From an uncultured Bacteroidales bacterium (GTDB lineage Bacteria > Bacteroidota > Bacteroidia > Bacteroidales > Muribaculaceae), in the NCBI GenBank assembly GCA_902779125.1, contig CACZAC010000009.1, positions 62,001 through 126,000 on the forward strand: 64,000 bases of DNA, written 5' to 3'. A model generated the notes under the pieces. It searched no databases, had not been told where the DNA came from, and was given only the letters and a program-made list of their open reading frames with translations. A program made the translations under genes and the position numbers. Within the stretch, counting starts at the first letter, position 1; each line of letters starts with the position of its first letter. Shown one piece after another: positions 25,673-34,861 of this stretch.

Positions 25673-27796
25673 TTACTTCAGGCCGCGGTTGCGGAGCAGT
25701 GCGTCAGAGGTCGGAGCCTGGCCACGGAACTGCTTGTAGAGCTCCATGGGATCCATGGTGTCACCCGACTCCAGCAGTTTGCGGAAGGCATCGGCAGTAG
25801 CCTTGTCGAAGCAACCAGCCTTTTCAAATGCCATGTAACCATCGGCCTCAAGTACCTGTGACCACAGGTAGGTGTAATAACCGCAAGCATACTGGTCATC
25901 AGCAAAGATGTGCTTGAAGTAGGGGCTGCGATAGCGGAACTCGACCAGAGCGGGCATATTGAGCTGGTTCTTCACGTCCTGCTCAAAGGCCTTGACGTCG
26001 ATAGCCTTGGCCTCCTCGGGGGTCCAGGCTTTCTTGTGCCAGTACATGTCGAGCAGCGCTGCACCGACGAGCTCGGTGGTCATGAAGCCCATGTTGAACT
26101 GTGCGGTCTCGTTGAGTTTCTGCACGAGGCTGTCAGGGATGACTTCACCGGTCTTGTAGTGACGGGCATAATTCTTCAATACCTCAGGCTCAAATGCCCA
26201 GTGCTCGTTGATCTGAGAAGGCATCTCAACCAAGTCGCGGTCGGTGTTGGTGCCTGCCAGGCCACGATACTGCACGCGGGTGAGCATGCCGTGGAGTGCA
26301 TGGCCGAACTCGTGGAAGACGGTCTGTACCTCATCCCAGGTGAGCAACGAGGGGGTGTCACCCGAGGGAGGCGTCATGCTTGCCACGTTGTAGATGATGG
26401 GACGGATGTTCTCGCCACCGTAGTTGTAGGCTTCCTGCATGGCTTCCATCCAAGCGCCCTGAGCCTTGACGGGACGGGGCAGGTAGTCGGTCATGAAGAC
26501 GGCGAGGTGCTTGCCCTCGGCATCCTTTACGTCATAGACCTTGACCTCGGGGTGGTACTTGGGAGCATCGGGCATCTCCTCGAAGGTGAGGCCGTAGAGT
26601 TTGTTGGCAGCAAAGAAGATACCATTCTTCACTACGCTGTCCAGAGCGAAGTAGGGACGCACGTCGTCCTCGCTGAAGTTGAACTTGTCCTTCTTTACCT
26701 TCTCGGCATAGTAGTAATAGTCACAAGCCTCGAACTGGGCAGTGTCGCCATGAGCGGCAGCATAGGCCTTCATGTCGGCAACTTCCTCCTCCACCTTCTT
26801 GGTAGCGGGGCGGAAGAGCGACATCAGCAGGTCCTCGGCAGCCTTGGGCGTCTTGGCCATGTAGGGATCGGTGGCATAGTCGGCATAGGTGTTGAAGCCG
26901 AGCAGGTTAGCCTTCTGCTGACGCAGCAAGAGGATGTTGCGGATATTCTCGGTGTTGTCCCACTTGTCACCATGGCTGGCGGTGGTGGTGTAGAGTTCGT
27001 ACATCTGACGGCGCAAGTCGCGGCTGTCGGCATAGGTCAGCACGGCGAGGCGGGTCGAAGCGGTAGCGGTGAAGGCCCACTGTCCCTTCTTGCCCTTGTC
27101 GGCGGCGAGCTTGGCGGCATTGTCGATGATGCCCTGAGGCAGACCCTTGAGCTCCTCTTCCTTCTCGACGAAGAAGACGCAGTTGTCCATGTCGTGCATC
27201 ACGTTGTTACCGAACTTGAGCTTGAACTGACCCAGCTTGCTGTTGATCTCCTTGAGGGTGTCCTTCTGGGCAGCGGTGAGCAGGGCACCGTTGCGCACAA
27301 ACTCCTTGTAGTACTTCTCGGTGAGGCGCTTCTGGATGGGATCCAAGCCCAGGCTGTCGGCGTTGTCATAGACGGCCTTTACCTTGGCAAAGAGGCTGTC
27401 GTTCATGTACATGCCGTCGCTCTGTTTGGTGAGCATGGGCAGCAGATCCTCGGAGAGTTTCTGCATCTCCTCGGTGTTGTCACTGCTACTGAGTGCATTG
27501 AACACTCTCGACACCTTGTCCAGGATGCGGCCGCTGTTGTCCAGGGCCAGGATGGTGTTCTCGAAGTTGGGGGCTGCCGTGTTCTTGATGATGGAATCAA
27601 TCTCGGCGTTCTGCTCAGCAATACCAGCCTCAACGGCGGGCATGTAGTCACCGTAGGTGATCTTGTCAAACGGCGGGATGCCGTACTCGTTGGCGTACTC
27701 CGACATAAACGGATTGTTCTCGTTGGATTTCTTGTCACAGCTGCTCACCAGCACGAGTGCAGCAAGCGCCAGGACGGTGAATAAAACTTTCTTCAT
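25673..27796 (-). CDS. dcp: M3 family metallopeptidase lipoprotein (peptidyl-dipeptidase Dcp-like)
   Basis: This zinc peptidase removes dipeptides from peptide C-termini. The 707-residue protein starts with a lipobox (LAALVLVSSCDKK), so it is predicted to be a membrane-anchored lipoprotein rather than cytosolic like E. coli Dcp. The N-terminal helical domain (about 30-300) has DKISRVFN-like helices; the catalytic motif HEFGHALHGML is near residue 495, with the third zinc ligand Glu in the following LVEMPSQINEHW segment. The C-terminal FKHIFADDQYACGYYTYLWS is a strong M3 signature. It follows the EEP gene by 39 bases on the same strand and may be cotranscribed. Confidence 0.93.
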   Translation of the reverse strand: MKKVLFTVLALAALVLVSSCDKKSNENNPFMSEYANEYGIPPFDKITYGDYMPAVEAGIAEQNAEIDSIIKNTAAPNFENTILALDNSGRILDKVSRVFNALSSSDNTEEMQKLSEDLLPMLTKQSDGMYMNDSLFAKVKAVYDNADSLGLDPIQKRLTEKYYKEFVRNGALLTAAQKDTLKEINSKLGQFKLKFGNNVMHDMDNCVFFVEKEEELKGLPQGIIDNAAKLAADKGKKGQWAFTATASTRLAVLTYADSRDLRRQMYELYTTTASHGDKWDNTENIRNILLLRQQKANLLGFNTYADYATDPYMAKTPKAAEDLLMSLFRPATKKVEEEVADMKAYAAAHGDTAQFEACDYYYYAEKVKKDKFNFSEDDVRPYFALDSVVKNGIFFAANKLYGLTFEEMPDAPKYHPEVKVYDVKDAEGKHLAVFMTDYLPRPVKAQGAWMEAMQEAYNYGGENIRPIIYNVASMTPPSGDTPSLLTWDEVQTVFHEFGHALHGMLTRVQYRGLAGTNTDRDLVEMPSQINEHWAFEPEVLKNYARHYKTGEVIPDSLVQKLNETAQFNMGFMTTELVGAALLDMYWHKKAWTPEEAKAIDVKAFEQDVKNQLNMPALVEFRYRSPYFKHIFADDQYACGYYTYLWSQVLEADGYMAFEKAGCFDKATADAFRKLLESGDTMDPMELYKQFRGQAPTSDALLRNRGLK

Positions 27797-27835
27797 TTTT
27801 CTGATTTGGTTAGTTATGATTAATATTAGTACAAT

Positions 27836-29002
27836 TCATTTTGTAACAGCCTTTGAGCCGCGGGTTGACTCGTCAATATCAAAGGTCACCATCATGGGAT
27901 AATGGTCGCTGCTGCCGCCAATAACGCGCTCAGCCTCAAGAGCCCGCACATCGCCTCGATAAAGCACCTGGTCGATGCGGTAACGCAGGTGATGGCGGTT
28001 GTAGGTATAGGCATAACCCATGCCCACGTCATACCAGGCATCGCTCAAATCCTTGCCACAGATGACACGATAGACATAGGAAGTCGGAACATCGTTCATG
28101 TCACCGCAGACGATGACGTTGGCAGGCGAGTCGTCAATTGCCTTGCGCAATTCGGCAGCATCTTTACCTCGCTTGGCAAACGAACGTTTCATCCGCCCCA
28201 GAGGCGAGGGCATCACTTCAGGAGAAACTCGCACATGCACGGTCTGTCCGAAACTCAGGTTATAGGACTGAAGCCTGAAGTTAATCAAGCGCAACTGTTT
28301 GCCATGGGGCAGCTCCAGGTCAAAGGCACGTGCAATATAGGACGTCTGATTGCGGTTATACCCCAGAGGAGAATGGACAATACAAGGCTCACCGATGGGA
28401 GTGGTCGTGAATGGATACTTCGACATGATTGACAATCCATCGGCACCCGAGAAATGATAGGGATATTTCTTTTCAATCTGGCTCTTATAGGGCAACACCG
28501 AGGGCATATCAATCCAGTCCATGCCGCCGGCAGTACCTTCCTGCAGCAAGACGACATCGGGACTGACATCCAGGATGAGGCGCATCGATGCCGAGGGCGT
28601 CGTGTTCAATGACGGGTCCATAAAATTAAACGCCAGCACGTTATAGGTCATCACCTTGAGCACCATTTCACGGTCGGCAGGCATCGGCAAGGCTGTCTCT
28701 GATGTATTAAAAGGCATGTACTTCTTGGATGTCGGCAGCACCGCCAGCAGAGCCACTATGAGTATCGCCAGTGATATCCAGCGACGCCACAGCAGTGCTA
28801 CGGCAAGCAGAACCACCGCCACAATAAGCATGGGCATGAAAGCCAGCACAAGAAACGGTGCCGGGAAAAACTTCTCAGGATTGATACAACCAGCATAGGC
28901 ACAGCACACCAGCAAAACAGCGACTACCAACGACACAATTTCGATGGTGTAGTTGGGTTTCTTCTTGCGGTACGTGATATATTTTGGTGCTTTTTTCGAC
29001 AT
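27836..29002 (-). CDS. Endonuclease/exonuclease/phosphatase family membrane protein
   Basis: The 388-residue protein has two or three membrane helices near the N-terminus (about 20-100) and an EEP (DNase I-like) domain from about 115. Visible motifs are KVMTYNVLAF, DVVLLQEG (metal Glu), VIVCGDMNDVP (Asp and Asn of the active site) and GSSDHYPMMVTF (terminal His). EEP proteins with such membrane anchors are common in Bacteroidetes; whether this one cleaves nucleic acid or a phosphoester lipid is not known. It lies 26 bases after the second rhomboid gene, in the same operon. Confidence 0.88.
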   Translation of the reverse strand: MSKKAPKYITYRKKKPNYTIEIVSLVVAVLLVCCAYAGCINPEKFFPAPFLVLAFMPMLIVAVVLLAVALLWRRWISLAILIVALLAVLPTSKKYMPFNTSETALPMPADREMVLKVMTYNVLAFNFMDPSLNTTPSASMRLILDVSPDVVLLQEGTAGGMDWIDMPSVLPYKSQIEKKYPYHFSGADGLSIMSKYPFTTTPIGEPCIVHSPLGYNRNQTSYIARAFDLELPHGKQLRLINFRLQSYNLSFGQTVHVRVSPEVMPSPLGRMKRSFAKRGKDAAELRKAIDDSPANVIVCGDMNDVPTSYVYRVICGKDLSDAWYDVGMGYAYTYNRHHLRYRIDQVLYRGDVRALEAERVIGGSSDHYPMMVTFDIDESTRGSKAVTK

Positions 29003-29028
29003 GTTCTTTATATAATAATGTGTGTGTG

Positions 29029-29958
29029 TCAGGGTGTTCGACGTCGCGACACCTTAAACAGTTTGTCTCTCTCTTCATCGGTCAATGCGTCATAACCCGA
29101 AGCCTTGATTTTGGCCAGGATTATGTCCAGTTCTTCCTCACTCACCGTGTCAGCAGGACGGTGGGCACCGGCTTGGGTTGACGCGGCACTACCCTGTTGC
29201 GTTCCAGTTGATGATGGGCGTTTCTGGGACTTAGGGCGCCTGAATGTGGGCATCTCGAATTTGCGGCCATTGAACAGCCCTACTAGGGCATCGATGGCGA
29301 TATTCAGCGGACAGGTGATGTCGTGTCCTTGCTTTAAGCGGACACCAAACCACGCGCCCACAATGATGCCGCCAATGTGGGCAATGTTTCCGGCGATATT
29401 TGTCTCAAACCCCACCAGCTCAATAACAATGACAGCCAACACGACCCATTTCAGCGATACTTCGCCCAAGAAAAGAAGTCCGATTTTATAGTCGGGAGCA
29501 TACACCGCTGTGGCAACGACAATGGCCATGACCGAAGCCGATGCGCCCACAAGATAAATCATGTCACCAGCAAATGCAGGCAACAGGTTGTAGGCCAGCA
29601 GGAACAACAGGGCACCGCCCCACCCTCCCAAGAGGTACAGCCCGGTGAGCTGCTTGGGGGAGAAAAAGTCCATGAAGATGCGTCCCAGCCAGTAGAGCCA
29701 CAACATGTTGAACAGGATGTGCAGCAGGCCGTAATGGGCGAACATGTAGGTCACAAGCGTCCAGGGACGCCTCAGCAGGAGCCATAGGTCGCAGGGCAGT
29801 TCCACCCACTGCAGCACCTCGTCGCCCGGCACCTTGAACAGCATAGCGCCAAATACCGCCAAATGCAGCACTAGAAACACACCGATGTTGATGAAAACCA
29901 GTCTCATCAACATCGACCCTTGCATATAGGTTCGCTTGATATCGTCAATAAATGCCAT
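29029..29958 (-). CDS. Rhomboid family intramembrane serine protease with C-terminal DUF6576-like tail
   Basis: The 309-residue protein has six or so membrane helices. The rhomboid elements are YMFAHYGLLHILFNMLWLYW (H-x-N loop), the catalytic serine in VGASASVMAIV (usual form GASGA), and the histidine in NIAHIGGIIVGAWFG. The Gly after the serine is replaced by Ala-Ser, an uncommon but tolerated change. A Pro/Ser/Thr linker (about 240-270) leads to a short helical tail (EEELDIILAKIKASGYDALTDEE cut here) that recurs in Bacteroidetes rhomboids. It overlaps the upstream rhomboid by 14 bases, so the two are translationally coupled. Confidence 0.88.
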   Translation of the reverse strand: MAFIDDIKRTYMQGSMLMRLVFINIGVFLVLHLAVFGAMLFKVPGDEVLQWVELPCDLWLLLRRPWTLVTYMFAHYGLLHILFNMLWLYWLGRIFMDFFSPKQLTGLYLLGGWGGALLFLLAYNLLPAFAGDMIYLVGASASVMAIVVATAVYAPDYKIGLLFLGEVSLKWVVLAVIVIELVGFETNIAGNIAHIGGIIVGAWFGVRLKQGHDITCPLNIAIDALVGLFNGRKFEMPTFRRPKSQKRPSSTGTQQGSAASTQAGAHRPADTVSEEELDIILAKIKASGYDALTDEERDKLFKVSRRRTP

Positions 29959-30589
29959 TGCGCGGCAGCTTTCCGGTTTTCTTCCAGTACAATATCAGGA
30001 TAATGCCGAAGACCATACCTCCCAAGTGGGCGTAGTGGGCCACATCAGCCACTTCACCAGTAATGCCGAAGTACAGCTCAAGCAGACCATAGCCGAGTAC
30101 CACCCATTTTGCCTTGATGGGAAACGGGAATGGAATGATGAACATTTTCATATTGGGGAACAGCATACCGAACGCCAGCAGAATGCCAAACACGGCACCC
30201 GAGGCTCCCAAGGTAATACCATAGAAATTCAATCCGGAAAGATGCCATGTCAGCTCCTGAATCAATCCTGCCCCAATTCCGCAGACGAGATAATAAGTCA
30301 GGAATCTCTTGGAACCCATCACCCGCTCCAACAGGCTGCCGAACATCCACAGCGAGAACATATTGAAGAAGATGTGCATGAAATTGGCATGCAGGAACAT
30401 GTAAGTGACCAATTGCACTAAATTGAAATCCGGAGATTGCCAGAAGTGCAAGGCAAGCCATTGGTTCAAATCAATGATTCCGGCTTGAACGAACACTATC
30501 GTTGCCAGCCACACTAAGAAATTGATAACCAGCAGATGCTTGGTTACCGGCATGATTGATGACAAAAAAGACCTGTTATTTAATTGCAT
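29945..30589 (-). CDS. Rhomboid family intramembrane serine protease
   Basis: The 214-residue protein has the compact six-helix rhomboid core. Key motifs are YMFLHANFMHIFFNMFSLW, the catalytic serine in LGASGAVFGIL, and the histidine in YAHLGGMVFGI. It cleaves membrane-spanning substrates within the bilayer. As first gene of the operon, it is preceded by a TACTTTTG promoter (30613-30620) and overlaps the second rhomboid by 14 bases. Adjacent rhomboid pairs are frequent in Bacteroidales. Confidence 0.93.
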   Translation of the reverse strand: MQLNNRSFLSSIMPVTKHLLVINFLVWLATIVFVQAGIIDLNQWLALHFWQSPDFNLVQLVTYMFLHANFMHIFFNMFSLWMFGSLLERVMGSKRFLTYYLVCGIGAGLIQELTWHLSGLNFYGITLGASGAVFGILLAFGMLFPNMKMFIIPFPFPIKAKWVVLGYGLLELYFGITGEVADVAHYAHLGGMVFGIILILYWKKTGKLPRNGIY

Positions 30590-30612
30590 CTCGTTTCATT
30601 TGGTTTGTGCTG

Positions 30613-30620
30613 CAAAAGTA
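30613..30620 (-). promoter_or_regulatory. -7 element of the rhomboid operon
   Basis: Minus-strand TACTTTTG, 24 bases before the first rhomboid start. Confidence 0.6.
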
Positions 30621-30712
30621 GCTAAAAACTCCCTAATTAGAGCGTTTTAGAACCTAAAAATGGCGATTTTCGCCTTTTTTCTTAAAAAATCGGCATTTTT
30701 TTTTGATTTTTT

Positions 30713-30743
30713 TTTGCTGAAAATGTTGTTTGACTTATATTTG
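30713..30743 (+). promoter_or_regulatory. Promoter of the HU gene
   Basis: TTTG at 30713-30716 and TATATTTG at 30736-30743, spacer 19. A small hairpin with T6 (GGCGA-TTT-TCGCC, 30662-30680) lies upstream and may insulate it. Confidence 0.7.
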
Positions 30744-30801
30744 CGGATAGAAATCAATACTTTAGTTATTCACAATACAAATTATTAATTTTACTTACAC
30801 T

Positions 30802-31080
30802 ATGAACAAGACTGAATTAGTACAAGCAATTGCCGAAAAGGCTAATCTCAACAAGACTCAGGCTAAGGCTGCTCTCGATGCTACTCTCGAGGCTGTAGAA
30901 GGTGCTCTCAAGAAGGGTGACAAGGTTGCTCTCATCGGCTTTGGTACCTTCCAGGTAGTTAAGAAGGATGCTCGTGAAGGCATCAACCCCGCTACCAAGG
31001 CTAAGATCAAAATTCCCGCAAAGAAGGTCGTTAAGTTCAAAGCTGGTGCCGACCTGGCAGATAAGGTGAACAAGAAATAA
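30802..31080 (+). CDS. HU family DNA-binding protein
   Basis: A 92-residue nucleoid protein that bends and compacts DNA as a dimer. It shows the HU fold throughout: MNKTELVQAIAEKANLNKTQ for the helical base and GFGTFQVVKKDAREGINPAT for the DNA-binding arm, ending with FKAGADLADKV. Codon use is strongly biased (GCT, AAG, GGT), fitting a highly expressed gene. It stands alone with its own promoter and terminator. Confidence 0.96.
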   Translation: MNKTELVQAIAEKANLNKTQAKAALDATLEAVEGALKKGDKVALIGFGTFQVVKKDAREGINPATKAKIKIPAKKVVKFKAGADLADKVNKK

Positions 31081-31123
31081 GTTACGACAAGGAACTAGAT
31101 CCAACTTAAAGAAACTCTTACAG

Positions 31124-31167
31124 GCCTGTCGCCTCTCACAGTGTTGAGCGGTGACAGGCTCTTTTTT
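31124..31167 (+). terminator. Intrinsic terminator of the HU gene
   Basis: GCCTGTCGCC (31124-31133) pairs with GGTGACAGGC (31150-31159) with one wobble, followed by TCTTTTTT. Confidence 0.9.
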
Positions 31168-31262
31168 GCAACCCCATCAGCATCAAGTCACGACAGTGCC
31201 CGCAATCCGATAGTTTTCCAGAAAAAAAAACACTTTCCGGGTGTACCTATGAAAAGAATTAG

Positions 31263-31270
31263 TATATTTG
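31263..31270 (+). promoter_or_regulatory. -7 element of the BspA-like gene
   Basis: TATATTTG fits TAnnTTTG, 54 bases before the start. Confidence 0.6.
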
Positions 31271-31324
31271 TGGTTTGAAACGATTACATTGAACCAACAT
31301 CAATTAATAACCAACTAACAATTT

Positions 31325-34300
31325 ATGCTTATGAGAAATAAATTTACCCGACAGACATGGCTACAGCGCATGTGGCTGTTCATGGGATGCCTTGCTGCGA
31401 TGACTACAGCACAGGCTGCTAGCATCACGGTTGACGGTATCAACTACACGACCTCAGGCGCCAAGGCCACTGTCGCCAAGTACACCATCGACAAGTCGGT
31501 GAGTCCTGCCGACAGTCTATTCTACAAGGGTGACATCGTCATTCCCGAGAAGTTCACCTACGAAGGCACCGAATACACCGTGGTTGCCACTGCAGCCAAG
31601 TGCTTTGAGAACTGTAGGGAAGTAACCAGCATTACGCTGCCCGAGACCTGCACTAACATCGCCAGATTCTCATTTACCGGCTGTACTGCGCTTAAAATCA
31701 GCCCGATTCCCGCTACAGCCACCACAGTAGGCAGCGGTGTGTTCAAGGGTTGCACCAACCTTGAAGAAGTCACCATCGTGCCGGGTTGGAACAAGCCCAT
31801 CAGCGAGGAATTTTCCGGCTGCCCTAACCTGAAGCGACTGATTATTGCCGACGGTCCTGACCCTGTTGAGATGAAAATCAACATGTTCGGCAACAGTTCT
31901 GATGCCAGAGGCGCCATCAACAGCATCGAGTACATCTATATGGGCCGCAATGTTGACGCCAGCAAATATCAGAACAACGAACAGCCCTTCCACAACATGG
32001 GCGCTCTCAAGACCCTGGTCATCGGTGGCCAGACCACAACCATCCAGGGCACCACGTTCCAGGGCTGTACCGCACTGACTACCGTCACCTTTACCGAGGG
32101 CAACATCATGTCGAGCATCGGCATCAGTGCCTTTGCTAGCTGCACCTCACTGATCGGTATCGACATTCCCGCCGGCATCACCGTCATCGAGCAGGGCGTG
32201 TTCAACGGTTGCCACAACTTGAGGAGTGTGACCATGAGCGATGCTGTAACCAGCATCAGCTCCATCGCCTTCTACAACACCGGACTGACAACCATCACTT
32301 TCCCGAGTGCGCTGACGTCTATCGGCCAGAGCGCATTTGAGAACAGCAAGCTCAGCGGTGACATCGTGTTACCCGGCAACCTGACCTCTATCGGTGCCCA
32401 GGCATTCTCGAGCACACTGATTTCCAGCATCAGCATTCCCGCCAGCGTGACCAGCATCGGCAACGGTGCGTTGGCCCCCATTCCCCCTCTCACCAGCATC
32501 AACCTTGACGAGGGCAACACCTCCTTCAAGATTGACAACGGCGTGCTGCTCAATGCCAGCGGCAGCCGACTGCTCACCAATGCTCACGACACCAGCTTCG
32601 GCACCACCTACAGCAACGCCACTGTGACGAGCATCGACAACTTCGGTATGACTTACGCGCCCTTCACCAGTGTTGACCTGCCCGCTCTTGCCAACGTCGG
32701 CAATTACGGATTCGCTTACAGCAACATCGAGGCCTTCACACTCGAGAACAACGTGACGGTGGGCATGAACATGTTCTCAGGTTCGGCATTGAAGTCTATT
32801 GTCATCGCCGAGGGTCGCCACGAGATTCCCCAGGGTCTGTGTGCACAGTGCCCGCAGCTCACCAGCGTGGTACTGCCCAGCACTACGACCAACATGATGC
32901 GCAACTGCTTCGAGGGCTGCACCGCGCTCGAAGAGATGGAAATTCCCACCAACGCCAACTACCTGGAGCCCGGTTGCATACCTGCTACCATCAAGCGCCT
33001 GCGCGTGCTCAATGTCAGCGTGCCTGTGCTTGCCGACGGCGTGTTCAACCCCTCTCAGAGCAATGTCGAGTGTAAAGTTGCCGTTACCTCGGTCGACAAA
33101 TACAAGGAGGCTCCCCAATGGCAATATCTGAACATTGTGGGCGATCCCACCATCAGCGGCAATGCCGCCCAGTTGGGTTGCCCCACGGGTCTGTACTTCG
33201 CCACCAAGGGCGGCAAGCTCATGTATCGTGACGAGGACGGCAATGTCATCGACACTGAATTTGCCACTGGCGACCATGCCTTTAACCTGGCAAGCTACAA
33301 GAACCGCATCTATGTGGGTGTAGCAGGCAAGAACTTCCGCTATCAGGATGCCGCAGCCCAAGCCAATGGCGGTGACGGCGAGGTATTCTACGTGAACAAC
33401 ACCGACGGCATCTTCTACCGCGTGACCGTGCTCAACAACGTGGGCTACAAGGCATTTGAGGATCCCTTCTCGCTGTCGATTCTCGAGGACGAGAACAAGA
33501 TTGTGATTGCCGACCGCAACGTGGGTGTGCATGAGATGGACGCCGATGCAGTAGGTCTGTATGGCTCACAGCCGTTCCTGGTACAGAACAACCAACTGAG
33601 GTATTATGCCAACCAGACCGCCGGCATGATGTACGGTGGCATCGGTTGCGGCTTCTACAAGGTGAATGGCGTTTACTGGATGGGCAAGAAGTTCAACGGC
33701 TTCGGTATCTTCCGCTTCCGCAAGAGCGACATCGCCGTTGACAATGCCGGCAATCCGACAGCTGCAAACCCTGGCGAAGACCCGTTCAAGATTATCCTGC
33801 CCTATGTTCAGATGACCCAATTCTATGTGGACCAGGCCAACGGCCAGATTTATTTCTACATGCAGGAAAACAAGAATCCTGATGGTCCCAAGACCCCTGG
33901 CGTCTATCGCTTGCCGATGAGTGCCGTCGAGGCTCATGATGCCGCTGGCGAGGACACGCCCATCACCGAAGCCGTCCTCATCGATGATTCTCCCGTACTG
34001 AAAGAGGGCGAAACCGATGAGTGCGTAGGTATCACCCAGTTTACCAGTGACGGTGAGCATGTATATTGGAGCTACATCGCATCGCCCAGCGATGACAAGT
34101 CGATGCCCAACAGCGTGCCTGTAGACCTCACCAACCCGTTGCACCACAGCGGTATCAAGTGCATTGCAGCCAAGCCCAACGAGGACGGCACCATGCCCAC
34201 AGCCATCACCTTTGCCGTCGAGGGCGTTGAGGCCTACGGCGTTTGCGGCGCAACCTATATTGCTTCCGAGGATCCCGAACCCGGGCTCAAGGGTGACGTG

Positions 34301-34453
34301 AACGGTGACGGCGAAATCACCGTGGCCGATGTCAACGCCATTATCACAATTATCCTGGGCAACACAGGCAACATGGACGGTGACGTGAACGGTGACGGCG
34401 AGATTACCGTGGCCGACATCAACACCGTTATCGGTATCATTCTGGGCGCATAA
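31325..34453 (+). CDS. BspA-like leucine-rich-repeat surface protein with dockerin-like repeats
   Basis: The 1,042-residue protein has a signal peptide (LFMGCLAAMTTAQA). Residues about 60-600 are LRR_5/BspA-type units of about 22-24 residues, with recurring patterns such as CTSLIGIDIPAGITVIEQG, GCHNLRSVTM and LTSIGQSAFENS. These fold as a right-handed solenoid, typical of surface proteins that bind host or bacterial ligands. Residues about 640-990 form a separate region without a recognised family. The end carries two dockerin-like repeats (DVNGDGEITVADVNAIITII, DVNGDGEITVADINTVIGII). Start could also be the Met two codons in. Confidence 0.9.
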   Translation: MLMRNKFTRQTWLQRMWLFMGCLAAMTTAQAASITVDGINYTTSGAKATVAKYTIDKSVSPADSLFYKGDIVIPEKFTYEGTEYTVVATAAKCFENCREVTSITLPETCTNIARFSFTGCTALKISPIPATATTVGSGVFKGCTNLEEVTIVPGWNKPISEEFSGCPNLKRLIIADGPDPVEMKINMFGNSSDARGAINSIEYIYMGRNVDASKYQNNEQPFHNMGALKTLVIGGQTTTIQGTTFQGCTALTTVTFTEGNIMSSIGISAFASCTSLIGIDIPAGITVIEQGVFNGCHNLRSVTMSDAVTSISSIAFYNTGLTTITFPSALTSIGQSAFENSKLSGDIVLPGNLTSIGAQAFSSTLISSISIPASVTSIGNGALAPIPPLTSINLDEGNTSFKIDNGVLLNASGSRLLTNAHDTSFGTTYSNATVTSIDNFGMTYAPFTSVDLPALANVGNYGFAYSNIEAFTLENNVTVGMNMFSGSALKSIVIAEGRHEIPQGLCAQCPQLTSVVLPSTTTNMMRNCFEGCTALEEMEIPTNANYLEPGCIPATIKRLRVLNVSVPVLADGVFNPSQSNVECKVAVTSVDKYKEAPQWQYLNIVGDPTISGNAAQLGCPTGLYFATKGGKLMYRDEDGNVIDTEFATGDHAFNLASYKNRIYVGVAGKNFRYQDAAAQANGGDGEVFYVNNTDGIFYRVTVLNNVGYKAFEDPFSLSILEDENKIVIADRNVGVHEMDADAVGLYGSQPFLVQNNQLRYYANQTAGMMYGGIGCGFYKVNGVYWMGKKFNGFGIFRFRKSDIAVDNAGNPTAANPGEDPFKIILPYVQMTQFYVDQANGQIYFYMQENKNPDGPKTPGVYRLPMSAVEAHDAAGEDTPITEAVLIDDSPVLKEGETDECVGITQFTSDGEHVYWSYIASPSDDKSMPNSVPVDLTNPLHHSGIKCIAAKPNEDGTMPTAITFAVEGVEAYGVCGATYIASEDPEPGLKGDVNGDGEITVADVNAIITIILGNTGNMDGDVNGDGEITVADINTVIGIILGA

Positions 34454-34487
34454 GCGCTGCCAGGTGATGTGCGACCATCACAACAAC

Positions 34488-34520
34488 AAACGCGGGCACG
34501 CCGAGTGTCCGCGTTTTTGT
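34488..34520. terminator. Intrinsic terminator
   Basis: AAACGCGGGCAC (34488-34499) pairs with GTGTCCGCGTTT (34505-34516), one wobble, loop GCCGA, then TTTTTGTT. On the other strand it would end transcripts from the orphan promoter at 34647. Confidence 0.85.
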
Positions 34521-34861
34521 TATCTCTTTATTACCAAATCGTTCATAATGAGGCAAAAAAAATGGATTAACCATTCTATCAATCACGACAGTAAAGTTAA
34601 TCCGAAACTCTTTGATAAATCAAATGATTTTTCCCTTTATGCGCTACAAAGATAATATGAATTTCACACATACAAAACTTTTTCGCTGTTTTTTCCAAAA
34701 AAATCTATCATTTATCTGAAATAAAAACATCTAATTCTGAAATATAACAATCTATGCAATCATCACTGCATCAATGATTTTTCAGCATAAATCATTACTG
34801 TCATCACATGGAATCCACGTCTAGATTGCCGGAATTAACCCCATGCCGACACGCTGGCAGG
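34521..34861. other. AT-rich non-coding stretch with an orphan minus-strand promoter
   Basis: About 340 bases with no gene. It contains dyads GGATTAAC/GTTAATCC (34564-34603), TTTGATAAATCAAA (34611-34624) and AATGATTT/AAATCATT (34773-34796), plus a minus-strand promoter. The last dyad may mark the 3' end of the symporter transcript. Confidence 0.45.
34647..34676 (-). promoter_or_regulatory. Orphan minus-strand promoter
   Basis: Minus-strand TTTG (34673-34676) and TATCTTTG (34647-34654) are 18 bases apart. Downstream on that strand are two dyads and, about 125 bases on, the bidirectional terminator at 34488-34516, with no recognisable reading frame. A structured small RNA of about 150 nt is possible. 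Confidence 0.45.

Noticed and set aside
25910..27784. A 624-codon open frame on the plus strand
   Set aside because: It is antisense to the M3 peptidase gene, whose HEFGHALHGML motif and lipobox are unambiguous; the antisense product has the Leu/Val/Gly-rich, His-rich bias typical of a complementary frame.
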